Positions 44,321 to 56,373 of a DNA stretch of 64,000 bases are shown in pieces. A program made the translations under genes and the position numbers. Origin of the DNA: Vicia villosa. Its lineage: Eukaryota > Streptophyta > Magnoliopsida > Fabales > Fabaceae. The number at the start of each line of letters is the position of its first letter. Within the stretch, counting starts at the first letter, position 1. The notes under the pieces were generated by a model. It did no database searches. It had not been told where the DNA came from and was given only the letters and a program-made list of their open reading frames with translations. The DNA lies in NCBI RefSeq assembly GCF_029867415.1, contig NW_026706261.1, positions 1-64,000 of the forward strand, in the 5' to 3' direction.

Positions 44321-47300
44321 TGTCATACCCCAAAATTTGCCCGCATTATTATACACTAATTAATTTTGCTTATTTAAAATATACGATAGTTTACTTTAAA
44401 CGATTCGTATCTCTTAAATAACAAATATTTACATGATGTTCACATATTTTTAAAAGCCATTCAATTTCGAATAGATGAGTTGGCACAACTGGTAAGAAGG
44501 TAAGACTTGCAGGTGAGAGGTCGCAGGTTCGAATCCCACTTACTAACTCTTTTCATTATTTTACTTTTAGTTTTATTTTCATTTTTATAAAGAGTAACCT
44601 TTTATTATTGTATTGTTTTAATTTTGAAACTTTTATTTTAATATTCATTATTTATTTTTCTAATTTTATTCATGTTAATTTTTGGGCTTTCAATTGTGTA
44701 ATTAGGATCCATGTCTTATTTCTCATTTAACCTAATCTAATTATTATATATATATACTAACTAATTAATCAGATTCTAACCTAGAGACGTAACCTCTCTC
44801 CCCAAGAATCCTAACCCTTATTCGTTGACCTTTCACACACAGTATACAAATTCTCTTCCCAAAACCTTTCTTAACCAACCTTGTTTGCTCTTCTTTGTAC
44901 ATATTACTAGACCAATTGCTAGCCAAAAAGATCTGGATCTGTATATATCTTTTTCAAAAATCAAAAATCCTCAGTTTCAACACAAACCATCACATAAAAC
45001 ATTACACCAAGTATCAAGAACTCATAACATTTATCATAATCAAAACATTACAATGCAAATTGTCAAATGTTGTGATACTAACAATTTTTATCTGAGTTTT
45101 GTTTTTTGTTACAGAAAAAAGAAGAAAAATGAAAACGCTATCGCCGTGGACGCCGACATCGATGCAATTCCGATTACGGATCGAATAAAGAACCAAAAGA
45201 GGATGTGATCGCAGACAGGAAGTCAACAACCACCGAGCTCTGCATTCAAAGCTTCAAGACCCAAGCGACACTGCAATCGATCTCAACCTGTTCATACGAG
45301 TATGCATCGATCTGAAATCACTGCAATTCAACACACATAAATCACAACTGTGCAGCTCCGTCCCAAACGTTTCCACGCACTGAGTCAAGTCGGAGCAATA
45401 CCACAATTCCGCAAACCTGTAGATTCTTGATCAAACAACATAGCACAACACAAAGCATAGAGAAGCTATCATCCGCGCACGACTCTTCCCTCGGTAACGT
45501 CCGAGACGGTAATGATAGGAAAGGAAGAAAAGGAACGATATGCACCGATCCACCGCACAACCACCAACAACGCTGCCTCCACACTCTCGAGCCGTCAACG
45601 CCGCTCGCAGCACCATCGTCGACGTTGTCCAGCGGCGGCGCTTCTCCCTCCTTCGATTTCGAAGAGCACACCCACGTGTATCACACATACAGATCCATCG
45701 CGGCTCCGCTAGGATTCGTCGCCAACACCACCATCGGGTAATCCTTTCCCAATCCTGCTCCGTATTAATCTGTGCCCTCTTCTATTGTCTTCAATTTGGG
45801 GGTTTAGGTTTTCTTTGAGTGATTTGGTTTTGGTTTGTGTGGATCATTATCGATGGCTACTTCCATGTATGCTTTTGGTTGTTGTTTGAGTGGTGAGATA
45901 GAACCAACACAGGTGGAATTCGTAGATGGAGATGTTTTTGTTTCCTCTCATTCGCCGGTCAGTATACCAATGGGTCCATGGTTGACTGTTTGGTAAGAAA
46001 TCAGGTTTTTATTAATCTCTATTGATTTGGTTTAAAGACAACTAACATAACCCAGCAGCAGTGGAGAGACGCTTCAGCCTTCATACAAGGGGCATGGGTT
46101 CGATCCCCATCCCTGACATTTGGTTTTGTTTTGTTTCAAAGGATTTACCATGCAAGTTCCATGTGTCTCAGTAACGAAAGACCATCACGCACCCTCATGA
46201 AATCAACCGTTCAGATCTATTCAATTCCAATCCAATGCGTACGAAGACTGAGGGACGACCGTGGACTCTCATGCGCGTAACACACTGAATCAAGCTGAGA
46301 TTTCCTAACTTCCCTTTTTTAATTATATAGCTTATTTATTTTCATTTATTTATACATTGTTTTTTTAAAAAAACTCTTTTTAAATATTTCTCTTTTTCAC
46401 AAAAATTGTTTTAAGTTTCTTCTTTTTCATAAAAATAAAAGACAGTAAATATTTATTTAAATATTAATAATATCTTTTATTTGATTAAATGAATTAAGTT
46501 AATTACTTAATTATTTAAATGATTATCAAAGTTTTTTGATTGATTAATGTTAGATATTTGATTGAAAATTTATCTCTTACCGATTTAATTAATTAGGTAG
46601 AATATCAATAATTAATTAAATTGATCTTATTTATTCTATTAATCCTCATCAGGGTTTACGAGAACTGACCCTACGCTAAAGATATTTATTTGTTACGCGC
46701 CACGTCAAGCCATAAGCTAAGCTCTGATTCCCTTCTTATTTAAATATCATTCTATTTTTTTCGCCTTATAGGTTCAATTAGGTTTTACTTTATCTGTTGA
46801 TGAATTCCTCCTACACTCACTGCTATTTATTTTCTGTTTAATTATCAGATGATCAGGGTTGATCAAGGTTCGAGGAAGATGGGGCGGAGATCAAGATAAT
46901 TGAATTATTTATGTTTCTTTATTTTTTGTTCTAATTCCCCGCCCCCGCAGGTGTTTATTGTAATAGCGTAGGAAATTTTATTTCTGCCTTTATTTTATTT
47001 TAACTGCGTGGTTAGTAATCTTAGGGAGTGCAAGCCTTTAACAGAATTAGAATAACTATAATTATAAGATATATATTATCTGAATACAATCACGTGATTG
47101 GTGCACACACTCACCTTTAGGGTAACCTCTTCTGTTGCCTTATATTGTTGCCTTGTTGCCTGTTGCCTCTAATTGTACTAAATAGTCAAAGTCCCTCGAT
47201 TCCGAGGATACCTAAAGCAAAGGTTGCCTTATTCAAAGATTTCATCAATTCTGTCCCTCGAGGTTGCCTTATAAGATAATTGTCCCAATTGCTAAGGTAT

Positions 47301-47888
47301 CCTCGCATGATGCCTAAAAAGATTAATGACTATTACATCCTTCCCTTAGACTACCTGCCTTCTTTATGGCAAGGGACAGTCTTATGGCGAATGATATCTC
47401 GATGACCCTTCAAACATCCAATTGAAAGACTTCCTGCCCTCTTATGGTATGGATAGACCCTTTCGCCTCGAAAAGCTAAAAGAACAAATTTCTAAACTTA
47501 GGGTAAGTAGCTTTTAATTGCTTGCTCAATCCAAATTCGAACTTCAAACTCTTTTTCCCACTATTTTTCAAATACTTTTCAAAAAAGACTACGCTTATTT
47601 ACAAGCTAAAGTTCTTTTCCGAATTTCTATTCATACACTATTTTTCAAACAACTCAAACATTTTCAAAGTGAGCTAAGCAATTAAGAGCCCATGGATAAC
47701 CATGGATGCAAAGGGTGCTTTACACCTTCCCTTTTCATAACTTACCCCCCGAGCCCGTTTTCTTTTTTAAGGTCTTTTTCTGTACTTTTTACCTTTCCTA
47801 AAATTGGACAAAATAAAAGTCGGTGGCGACTCATGCTCACCGCAACATTGGTTGCTTGCAAAAATAAAAGTCAGTTCACCGTATTACA
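44321..47888 (+). repeat. 3' LTR of copy II
   Basis: Same length (3,568 bp) and layout as 17946-21513, including both tRNA-like cassettes and the exon-like segment. It ends GTATTACA, followed by AAGGG. Confidence 0.92.
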
Positions 47889-48253
47889 AAGGGGAACAGT
47901 CTTAGGCGAATTGCTTCAGACGTAGCACCATTTGCCTTAAGGGTGTCAGCTAACTGGATAAATGCCTTCAAGTGTTGATTCGGGTTCTCGGTAGCGAGAC
48001 CAGCAAATTGGTTTTATTATAATAATTGTAAGAGTGAGGGCTTTAGTTCAAAGTTGTTAGTTGTTATAGATGGGTTTACTATACTAGAACTAGGTTCCTC
48101 GTTAGATGGTTGGGCAAACTCCTTAAGCGGTCTTTGGTTACTATCCTCGGTCATAGCTTTCTTTAACCTACGGATAAAGAGGCGTGCTCGAGCGTAACAT
48201 TCAGGTTCTACTAAAGGATCTATTAAGTTACCGGTGCTACGATTTCTACGCAT
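47889..48253 (-). pseudogene. Athila-like gag, 5' part
   Basis: ATG at 48253 begins MRRNRSTGNLIDPLVEPE on the minus strand. Two consecutive stop codons at about 48014-48019 break the frame after SLLQLL; the reading then continues as NQFAGLATENPNQHLKAFIQ, a typical Athila-type Gag segment. It joins 17471-17945 if copy II is removed. The stops make this a dead gag. Confidence 0.75.
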
Positions 48254-48321
48254 ATACCGACTAAATAAATAGCCTTATTCTAAACAGGATAACAATAGGG
48301 TACAAAATTTGACGAAGTTGG

Positions 48322-48339
48322 TCCTCGGCAACAGCGCCA
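48322..48339 (-). other. Primer-binding site of the Athila-like element
   Basis: Minus-strand TGGCGCTGTTGCCGAGGA, six bases inside the LTR end, close to the tRNA-Asp complement used by many Athila-type elements. Confidence 0.7.
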
Positions 48340-48345
48340 AAAACT

Positions 48346-50063
48346 TGATGGGGTGTGTGTATATAGTCTAAATATAAACTGCAAGTGCACAACCTATCGA
48401 AGTAATATATAAGATTATCAAACCACAAAGACCAATTGTCAATCTATCAACTATATTGCTAAGATGCTTATCTAAGGCAAATCAATATAAGGGAATGAGT
48501 ACAGTGCAAGGAAGTAAAAGTAAATTAAATTAAACAAATAAAGACAAGCGGGATCGAATGTAAATCACGTTAATCGGACAATGTTCTAGTTATACATATA
48601 TAGAACTATTCCTGGGGCAATATTTTCTACTTATAGCAAAGAACCGTTTAACGGGAACTTAAAGTTTTTGCATACTAAGAACCGAGTTTACTCTTTAAAT
48701 TAAATTCCTTTATTGTCACTTATAAAGGGTGCCTTTTGCGTTAAAGAAGCAAACCTATTTTTAAGAAACAATTTATTTTGACTTAGTAAAAAAGTGTTCT
48801 GATTTGGAAAACTTAACTTAAAGAGATTCTTGGCTTTTAACCAAGAATCATATTTCAAAGCTATAAACGCGTCCGAAAACAGGTTCAAAATCATTTTCTA
48901 AAAAGGTTAAATATTCCTAATTAACCAAACGAACTTCTTTCGCTCTTTTCGTTTGGTCAACAACTAATCCAATTTAATCTCAAGTATAGACGGCTTTCGA
49001 TCTTACCCATAAACATTGAAGCACAGTTAAACCATTTTTAAAAACTAAAATATCCCCAGTGGTATTTCTATTAGTATAGCATACAGAACATGATCATGAT
49101 ACGATCCTTACATTCTAACCCTAGTAAATTTAGCTAGACATGAAAATAAATGTAAACCTATAAATACGTGCATGCATGGTAAGAGCGGAAAATAAATAAA
49201 GTAAAAGCAATTGTGAGCCTATAAAATGTGTAGGCTATGGTAAGAGCATTTAAAGTTTATAAAACGTGTAGACTATGGTAAGAGCATTTAAAGTCTATAA
49301 AACGTGTAGACTATGGTAAGAGCATTTAAAGTCTATAAAACATGTAGATTATGGTAAGAGCATTTAGAGTCTATAAAACGTGTAGACTATAGTACGAACA
49401 TTTAAAGTCTATAAAACGTGTAAACTATGGTAAGAGCAATAAAGTAAATAAAAATGATTAAATAGAACCTTGCTCCAATCGAAGTCTTGAATCTGATACA
49501 AATCGCGAAATTGTAAAAGATGGTATGGTGAACTTCAACCAAAGTGCTCCAAACTCGATTACAAACTCACTCACTATAGTGTGATAACTCCCTGATGTGA
49601 GAAGATTATCACTTTACAAAGTAGTAATATATGCCTAAGTAGTAACTAGTTTGGATGAAGAGGAAAATGAAAATCGCAAACTATATATAGAGGTTTCTGA
49701 AGGAGCGTAAAGACCAACATGCCCCTCAACTCCTTCTGAGCGGGAAACAATTTCTGATGGCCGCGGGCGCGGAGTGTGAAAACTGGAAGATCGTGGGGAA
49801 CATGGCAGTTGGCCACTGGATGAAGTGGGTCACGTCACCGCGTCCCTTGTAGTCGGTGCAGAGCTGGACGCCGTGTGTGCATTTTTCTGGAAAAACCCTA
49901 TTTTTCGGGCGTTTTTGCTTGTTTCTTCATGGAAGGCTCTGAAAGGACATGTGATCTGAAAACAAAGGAATACACAGGCATAATACGGGAAAACAATAAT
50001 AAAAACTAAGGAAAACATGTGATATTCGAGTCAAAAATATAGTCCAATTCGGTGTTATCAACA
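48346..50063 (-). repeat. 5' LTR of the Athila-like element (1,718 bp)
   Basis: TGTTGATAACACCG...CCCCATCA on the minus strand. It includes a 38-bp tandem array (49215-49440). ORFs within are not conserved-looking. Confidence 0.75.
49215..49440. repeat. 38-bp tandem array in the Athila-like LTR
   Basis: About six units containing CTATAAAACGTGTAGACTAT and GGTAAGAGCATTTAAAGT; the first two spacings are 38 bases. Confidence 0.8.
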
Positions 50064-50322
50064 CACGACACTCTTCAAACCAATCAAACAATTCAAAAGT
50101 GAGCTAAGCAATTAAGAGCCCATGGATAACCATGTATATAAAGGGTGCTTACGCCTTCCCTTTGTATAACCTACCCCCCGAACTCAATCTCTTTCTTAAA
50201 AAGTCTTTCCTATTCTTTTTTTCCTTTCCTAATTGGATAATATAAAAGTCGGTGGCGACTCTTGCTCACTGCAATATTTGTTTGCGAAAGAAAATAAAAG
50301 TCAGTTCTCCCACCGTGTTACA
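50064..50322 (+). repeat. Right end of another Ogre-type LTR
   Basis: It contains the conserved U5 signature GAGCCCATGGATAACCATG, the GGGTG hairpin and GTCGGTGGCGACTC, and ends CACCGTGTTACA. No primer site follows, so it is a 3' LTR end. Its terminus resembles the LTR ending at 17470. The Athila-like element inserted into it. Confidence 0.7.
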
Positions 50323-51812
50323 TAGTGTAAACAAGATGACTGCTCAAGGTGAAAATATGGAGCAAACCACCATTATTGAGAAGTTGTTGAGGTCCAAGAC
50401 CATAAAATTTAATTATGTGGTATGCTCCATAGAAGAATCAAACGATGTTTCAGAAATTTCCATTGATGAGCTGCAGAGCAGTCTCTTGGTGCATGAGCAG
50501 ATAATGAAGATCAATCAAGAGAATAAGGATGAACAGGTTTTAAAGATTACAGGTTATGGTTGATGTAGTGTCAACAATCGAGGAAGAGTGTGCAGTGGTT
50601 CTTGAGGTTGTGGCCGAGGAAGACTTAGTAGAGATCAGATTCAATGATATAAGTGCCACAAGTTAGGGAAATATCAAAATCAATGTTCAAGTGGCAAGAG
50701 AATGATGCCAACTTTGCTGAATTTGATGAAAGTGAGGATATGTTACTCATGGCCCAAAGGGAAACACAAAAAGCAGTAGTTAAGTATGGTTTCTTGACTA
50801 GGGATACAATAATCACATGGTTGGAACAAAGGAATGGCAGTTTAATTTTGATGAAAGGTTTCGTGAATCTGTCAAATTGAGATATGACTCCAAAATGTAA
50901 GTGATGGGAAGGGGTAATTTGAAGCTTCCCGTGAATGGCATCACTCAAGTGACCATCGATGTGTATTACTTGTCAGGCTTGAAGAATAATTTCCTGTGTT
51001 GGGAAACTAATGCAAAATAATCTCACAATAGTGTTTGAAAATGGAGGTTTCAAAGTTCATTATGCTGGTAAAGGATTGATCATGAGCACAAAAATATAAT
51101 TCAATAGGATGTTTGTTGAGTCTGCACATGTTGTCTTTCCCATGTGCATGAAAATTAAGTCAGAAAATATCACACATTTTTTATTTTGCATATATAGGCA
51201 TCTGAACTTCAAAGGCCTTTACACACTCATCAAGAAGGAAATGGTGAATGGAATGCTTAGCTTGAAGGACCTTAAGAGGACTTGTTCCGATTGCTTGATG
51301 GGAAAGCAACGTAGATAAGCCATACCAAAGCAAGCTACATGGAGAGCAAAGGAGAGGCTTAAGCTAATCCACTCAGATATGTGTGGACCCATCAGGCCTG
51401 CATCAAATGGTGGAAGTAGGTATTTCATCACATTCAAAGATGATTTTAGTAGAAAGGCACAGATTTACTTTTTGCATGAAAAAGCTGGTGTTTTTGGTAT
51501 CTTCAAACAATTCAAAGCCTAAGTAAAAAAGAAGCCATGCATCTACATCAAATGTATTAGGACAGATAAAGGTGGAGAGTTTAAATCAAATGCCTTTAAT
51601 GATTTCTGTAACTTCCATGGCATTAAGAGGCAACTGACAACTGCTTATACTCCACAACAAAATGGAGTATCAAAAAGAAAAAACAGGACTCTGATGAATG
51701 TAATCAAGCAGAAATGTTCTTAAGAATTTTTGGCCTGAAGCAGCCAAATGGGCGGCATATTTGATCAATAGAAGTTCAACATTATCTGTGAAGAACATGA
51801 CTCCTGAATTGG
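50323..51812 (+). pseudogene. Decayed Ty1/copia gag-pol fragment
   Basis: Frames broken by several stops and shifts still show copia order. Gag piece: TIIEKLLRSKTIKFNYVVCS and ISIDELQSSL. Then a glycine/arginine-coding stretch, a CYKCHKLGKY-type knuckle, a protease-like region, and the pre-integrase TCSDCLMGKQRR. The integrase core follows with LIHSDMCGPIRPASNGGSRY, RTDKGGEFKSNAF and YTPQQNGVSKRKNRTL. It stops abruptly at about 51812, where the tail of an Ogre-type element begins. RT and RNase H are absent. Confidence 0.75.
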
Positions 51813-54310
51813 AGATCATCACGAAGATGGGGTGGGTACAATCAAATATTGAGCCTTATATCCTTTGTTTCTAAAATCGTGAACCTGACCATGTTACGAC
51901 CTTTAAAAGACCTAATTGAAGCAAGGTTTGTTTGAAAGCATACTACAACAAGGTTGCGTAAGCTGACTCCCATGAGATTTGCCAATCATTTGTTTTGATA
52001 TCATATATTTACTTTACCTTTCACTTTGAGTGTCTTAACCTTTGTGTTTTGACCAATGATCCTTTTGCTTTACATTAATAACATCATTCCAATAATGACT
52101 TTGATTTCAAAAATATGCTTTAAGCATTACATTAAAATTACCATTCTTGAATGAACATTTTGTTTGCAAGTAAGCACTCATCTTTCAGGAAGTTCAAATA
52201 GTCGAGAAACTTGATCAGTGATCCTATTAGGGGCACGTTACTTCAAGATCCTATTGTTCAGATGTTCAGTCAAGATTTATTGATCAGAATATCCTTTCAA
52301 GACTTATATTGGGGCAAGATTTCCCAACAGTCATTTAGGAACTGAAGCCATGATCAGTTCATCCTCAGTATCGTTCAGCTGAAGCCATGATCAGTTAACT
52401 TGCAACAATTAGTGAATTAGGGGCAACCTTTTTCAGCAATCCCCAAGCAGTTCATCAGTCCTTCTCAAAGGATCATCAGTTTGATACAGCTACCAATGTG
52501 ATATAAGTTTGTTTAAGCATCTTTTTCCCAAGCAGAGTTGGAAGAATTCCCGTGTTGAGGAATCAGAGTCCCAGTCTTGCCTCACAAAAGAGTCTCCATC
52601 GGTTATCACCAACAATTGCATTGCATTGATCATATATCATGCATAGAAAAATTCAACATCATGCATAGAAAAAATTCATGCTCATTTGCATCCTTCAGAG
52701 GTCTTGTTGTTATCAACATCTTACCTTGAGATCTAAGTCCAACTTACTTGGCACCTACCAAAACAGATTTATCCTTTTGGTCCAATTTGTCTCTGTCTAT
52801 CCGATGTTCTCCCGGATATGTCTTGCTTGTTCTGACGATTTTCCAGAATTTTCTCACCTTTTATCCTAAGCTAATATTGGATGTCACAATCCCTAGTAAA
52901 GTGTTTTTACCTCATTCAATGCCACTCTTGAATGTCTCTGCTGCTCAATCATGTTTTACTCTTGATTGCCCTTGTTGTTGACCAATCATGTTTTACTCTT
53001 GATTGCCCTTGTTGTTGACCAATCATGTTTTACTCTTGATTGCCCTTGATGTTGTTCAATTATGTTTTAGTCTTGATTGTCACTGATGTTCGCTAATCAT
53101 GTTTTACTCTTGATTGCCCTTGTTGTTGACCAATCATGTTTTACTCTTGATTGCCCTTGATGTTGTTCAATCATGTTTTAGTCTTGATTGTCACTGATGT
53201 TCGCCAATCATGTTTTACTCTTGATTGCCTTTGTTTCTGCCCAATCATGTTTTACTCTTGATTGCCCTTGATGCTGTTCAATCATGTTTTACTCTTGATT
53301 GCCCTTGATGTTGACCAATCATGTTTTACTCATGATTTTCCTTGATGTAGTTCAATCATGTTTTACTCTTGATTGTGCTTGATATTGTTCAATCATGTTT
53401 TAGTCTTGATTGTCACTGATGTTCGCCAATCATGTTTTACTCTTGATTGCCTTTGCTTCTGCTCAATCATGTTTTACTCTTGATTGCCCTTAATGCTCTT
53501 CAATCATGTTTTAGTCTTGATTGTTCCTGATGTTATTCAATCATGTTTTACTCCTGATTGCCTTTGATGTTGTTCAATCATGTTTTACTCTTGATTGCTT
53601 CTGGCAAGTTGCTTTCCTTTCCAAATTCATTCCCGTTTTACTCTTGAATGTCTTTGATGTGGGTTTCCGGTTTCATCCATCGCTACTTGTGGGTGTCTCT
53701 GTCGATTTATATTCCTTTCCAAATTCATTCATGTTTTACTCTTGAGTGTATTTGACGTGGGTTTCCGGTTTCATCCATCGCTTCTTGTGGGTGTCTCTGT
53801 CGATTTATCTTCCTTTCCAAACTCGTTCATGTTTTACTCTTGAATGATTTTTGATGTGGGTTCCAGAGATCTGTCTTTCTGAGCGTCTCTGTTGATTCTG
53901 TCCAGAGTTCCTTTCATGTTTTATTCTTGAAAGCTTCTGTTGATTGTCTCTTTCCCTTGCGAAGTCCAGTTTTATTCTTGGGTGATGCCTATCTTTTCCC
54001 CAACGGTTTCTTTCATTCAAGTCTATTACTCATTCTTTTTGTGTATTCCCCTGCGGAGTTCTTGCTTCCTTTTCCAAGTTTCTCCATCAACAGTTTGTCT
54101 TTTTTGTGGCGCTATATTCCCCACAGAGATTCGAGTCGGTCTCATATCATACAAAAACAAAAAAAAAGAGTCCCTGCATTCATAGCATAACATATCATTG
54201 CATCAAGGGGCAAAATTCAGGTTTTTTAAGTATTTAATTACCTTCTGCCTGATATCTTGATGACTAAGTCATTCAAGTTACCCGGTTAAAGAAAATTAAA
54301 TAGGGGCAGC
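51813..54310 (+). mobile_element. Copy III: 3' internal tail of an Ogre-type element
   Basis: AGATCATCACGAAGATGG and the following sequence match 4829 onwards in copy I and 41997 onwards in copy II. It carries its own array (52946-53605) and ends in TAGGGGCAGC before an LTR start. No coding remnant of this element is visible; the junction with the copia fragment at 51812 looks like a deletion or recombination point. Confidence 0.65.
52946..53605 (+). repeat. 37-38-bp tandem array in copy III tail
   Basis: Units are AATCATGTTTTACTCTTGAT followed by TGCCCTTGATGTTGTTC or a variant; starts at 52947 and 52984 give 37 bases. About seventeen units, followed by longer degenerate units containing TTCATGTTTTACTCTTGA up to about 53940. 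Confidence 0.85.
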
Positions 54311-55373
<1,063 letters not shown>

Positions 55374-55637
55374 TGATAGACTACACTAAGATAACACTAG
55401 ATCTAAAATGCATAAGAGATAAAAATGATAAAACAACTTTCTTCTTAATTCTACCTCCAAGAGAATTACAATATATAGCTAGGGTAAAGATAGCTAAATG
55501 GGCCATGGGCCACTTAATTGAAATAACAAAATAACCCAATTAAAATAAACTACTTAAATAGCTCCTAATTTAAATGAAAATCCTTTAATAATATTGATTG
55601 GGTCTTCTTTCTAATGGGCCTCTCATGTTTCCTAACA
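55374..55637 (-). repeat. 3' LTR of the Reina-like element (264 bp)
   Basis: Plus-strand TGATAGACTACAC...CCTAACA; the downstream ORF ends inside it at 55565. Confidence 0.9.
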
Positions 55638-56266
55638 ATACTCATTGGCCCAATAAGAACCTTGTCCTCAAGGTTCATAGGTAAAGATGCCTGGGGAGGC
55701 AAAGTGGTAATTGGGCCGCAGCTTAAAGGTGGAAAAACCGGATCAGATCCTAAAGGTGCCATGGGGAGGGGACGCGTGGCAGTAGAAGGATAAGGATTTT
55801 TGGAAATCTTTGTGGACGGTGCAGATTGTGGGAGAGAGGATAAGGGAGAGTAAGGAGCACATGGGACGCGCCAGCTGTTGTTTGGGAAAACGGAGGGGCT
55901 GGTTTCAGTCAAAGCAGTCTCGGGCAGTGTGCCAGCATGTGAGGGGAAACGGCTATTGACAGGCTGTAATAAGTTGGAAGCATCAATTGCTGGCTGTTCA
56001 AAAGAAAGACGTTGGGAATTACTCAAGTGAGGGCCACGCATGGGACACGTGGCGGCCGAAGAGTGGACCACGGCATCCACTTGCATCTCACGAATCTCAC
56101 GTGACTCTGTGGGAGTAGATATGTTGCGTGAAGTGGTTTTTGAAAGTACATAATCACATGGGGTTACTTCACTCGGTACTTTCCATCTGCCAGAGTTATT
56201 TTTACCACATGCCTTTGCATTTTGTTTCTCTAAGTTCCCAGAAATTTCCTCTCTTCCATTATTCAC
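55565..56266 (-). CDS. C-terminal ORF of the Reina-like element (233 aa)
   Basis: MNNGREEISGNLEKQ at 56266 begins a Pro/Ser/Thr-rich frame of no known domain that ends in LPMNLEDKVLIG and IRKKTQSILLKDF, the kind of tail found at the end of chromovirus pol. It ends within the 3' LTR. The chromodomain normally found between integrase and this tail is not recognisable. It may be the detached end of pol after a frame change, not a separate gene. Confidence 0.45.
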   Translation of the reverse strand: MNNGREEISGNLEKQNAKACGKNNSGRWKVPSEVTPCDYVLSKTTSRNISTPTESREIREMQVDAVVHSSAATCPMRGPHLSNSQRLSFEQPAIDASNLLQPVNSRFPSHAGTLPETALTETSPSVFPNNSWRVPCAPYSPLSSLPQSAPSTKISKNPYPSTATRPLPMAPLGSDPVFPPLSCGPITTLPPQASLPMNLEDKVLIGPMSIVRKHERPIRKKTQSILLKDFHLN

Positions 56267-56373
56267 TTTCCTTTGGTCTAAACACTTAGAAACTATATCT
56301 CCTTCACTAAGTGGTGACTTCGCTCCCTGGGCTTAGTGTTGAGATGTAAGCGATGGTATTTCCTTCCCTTTGT

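Larger units (their letters stand above)
17946..47888 (+). mobile_element. Copy II: complete young non-autonomous Ogre-type element, split by an Ogre
   Basis: Two 3,568-bp LTRs (17946-21513 and 44321-47888), a primer site, a polypurine tract and AAGGG duplications on both sides (17941-17945, 47889-47893) define the element. By eye about ten substitutions separate the LTRs, under 0.3%. Without the inserted Ogre the element is about 12.6 kb, with a 5.4-kb internal region. The internal region encodes only a gag zinc-knuckle tail, so replication proteins must come from elsewhere. The Ogre duplication CGGAG interrupts that small ORF. Confidence 0.9.
48254..50063 (-). mobile_element. Athila-like element, leader and 5' LTR
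   Basis: On the minus strand the order is LTR (50063 down to 48346), primer site, 86-base leader, then gag. The LTR starts TGTTGATAACACCG and ends CCCCATCA. The element lies in an Ogre-type LTR; right flank CACGA would be the duplication. The rest of the element is left of the window because other elements interrupt it. Confidence 0.75.

Noticed and set aside
50252..50563. 103-aa ORF as an independent gene
   Set aside because: Its first part is LTR sequence and the rest is copia Gag; it is a chance fusion across the LTR/copia junction.
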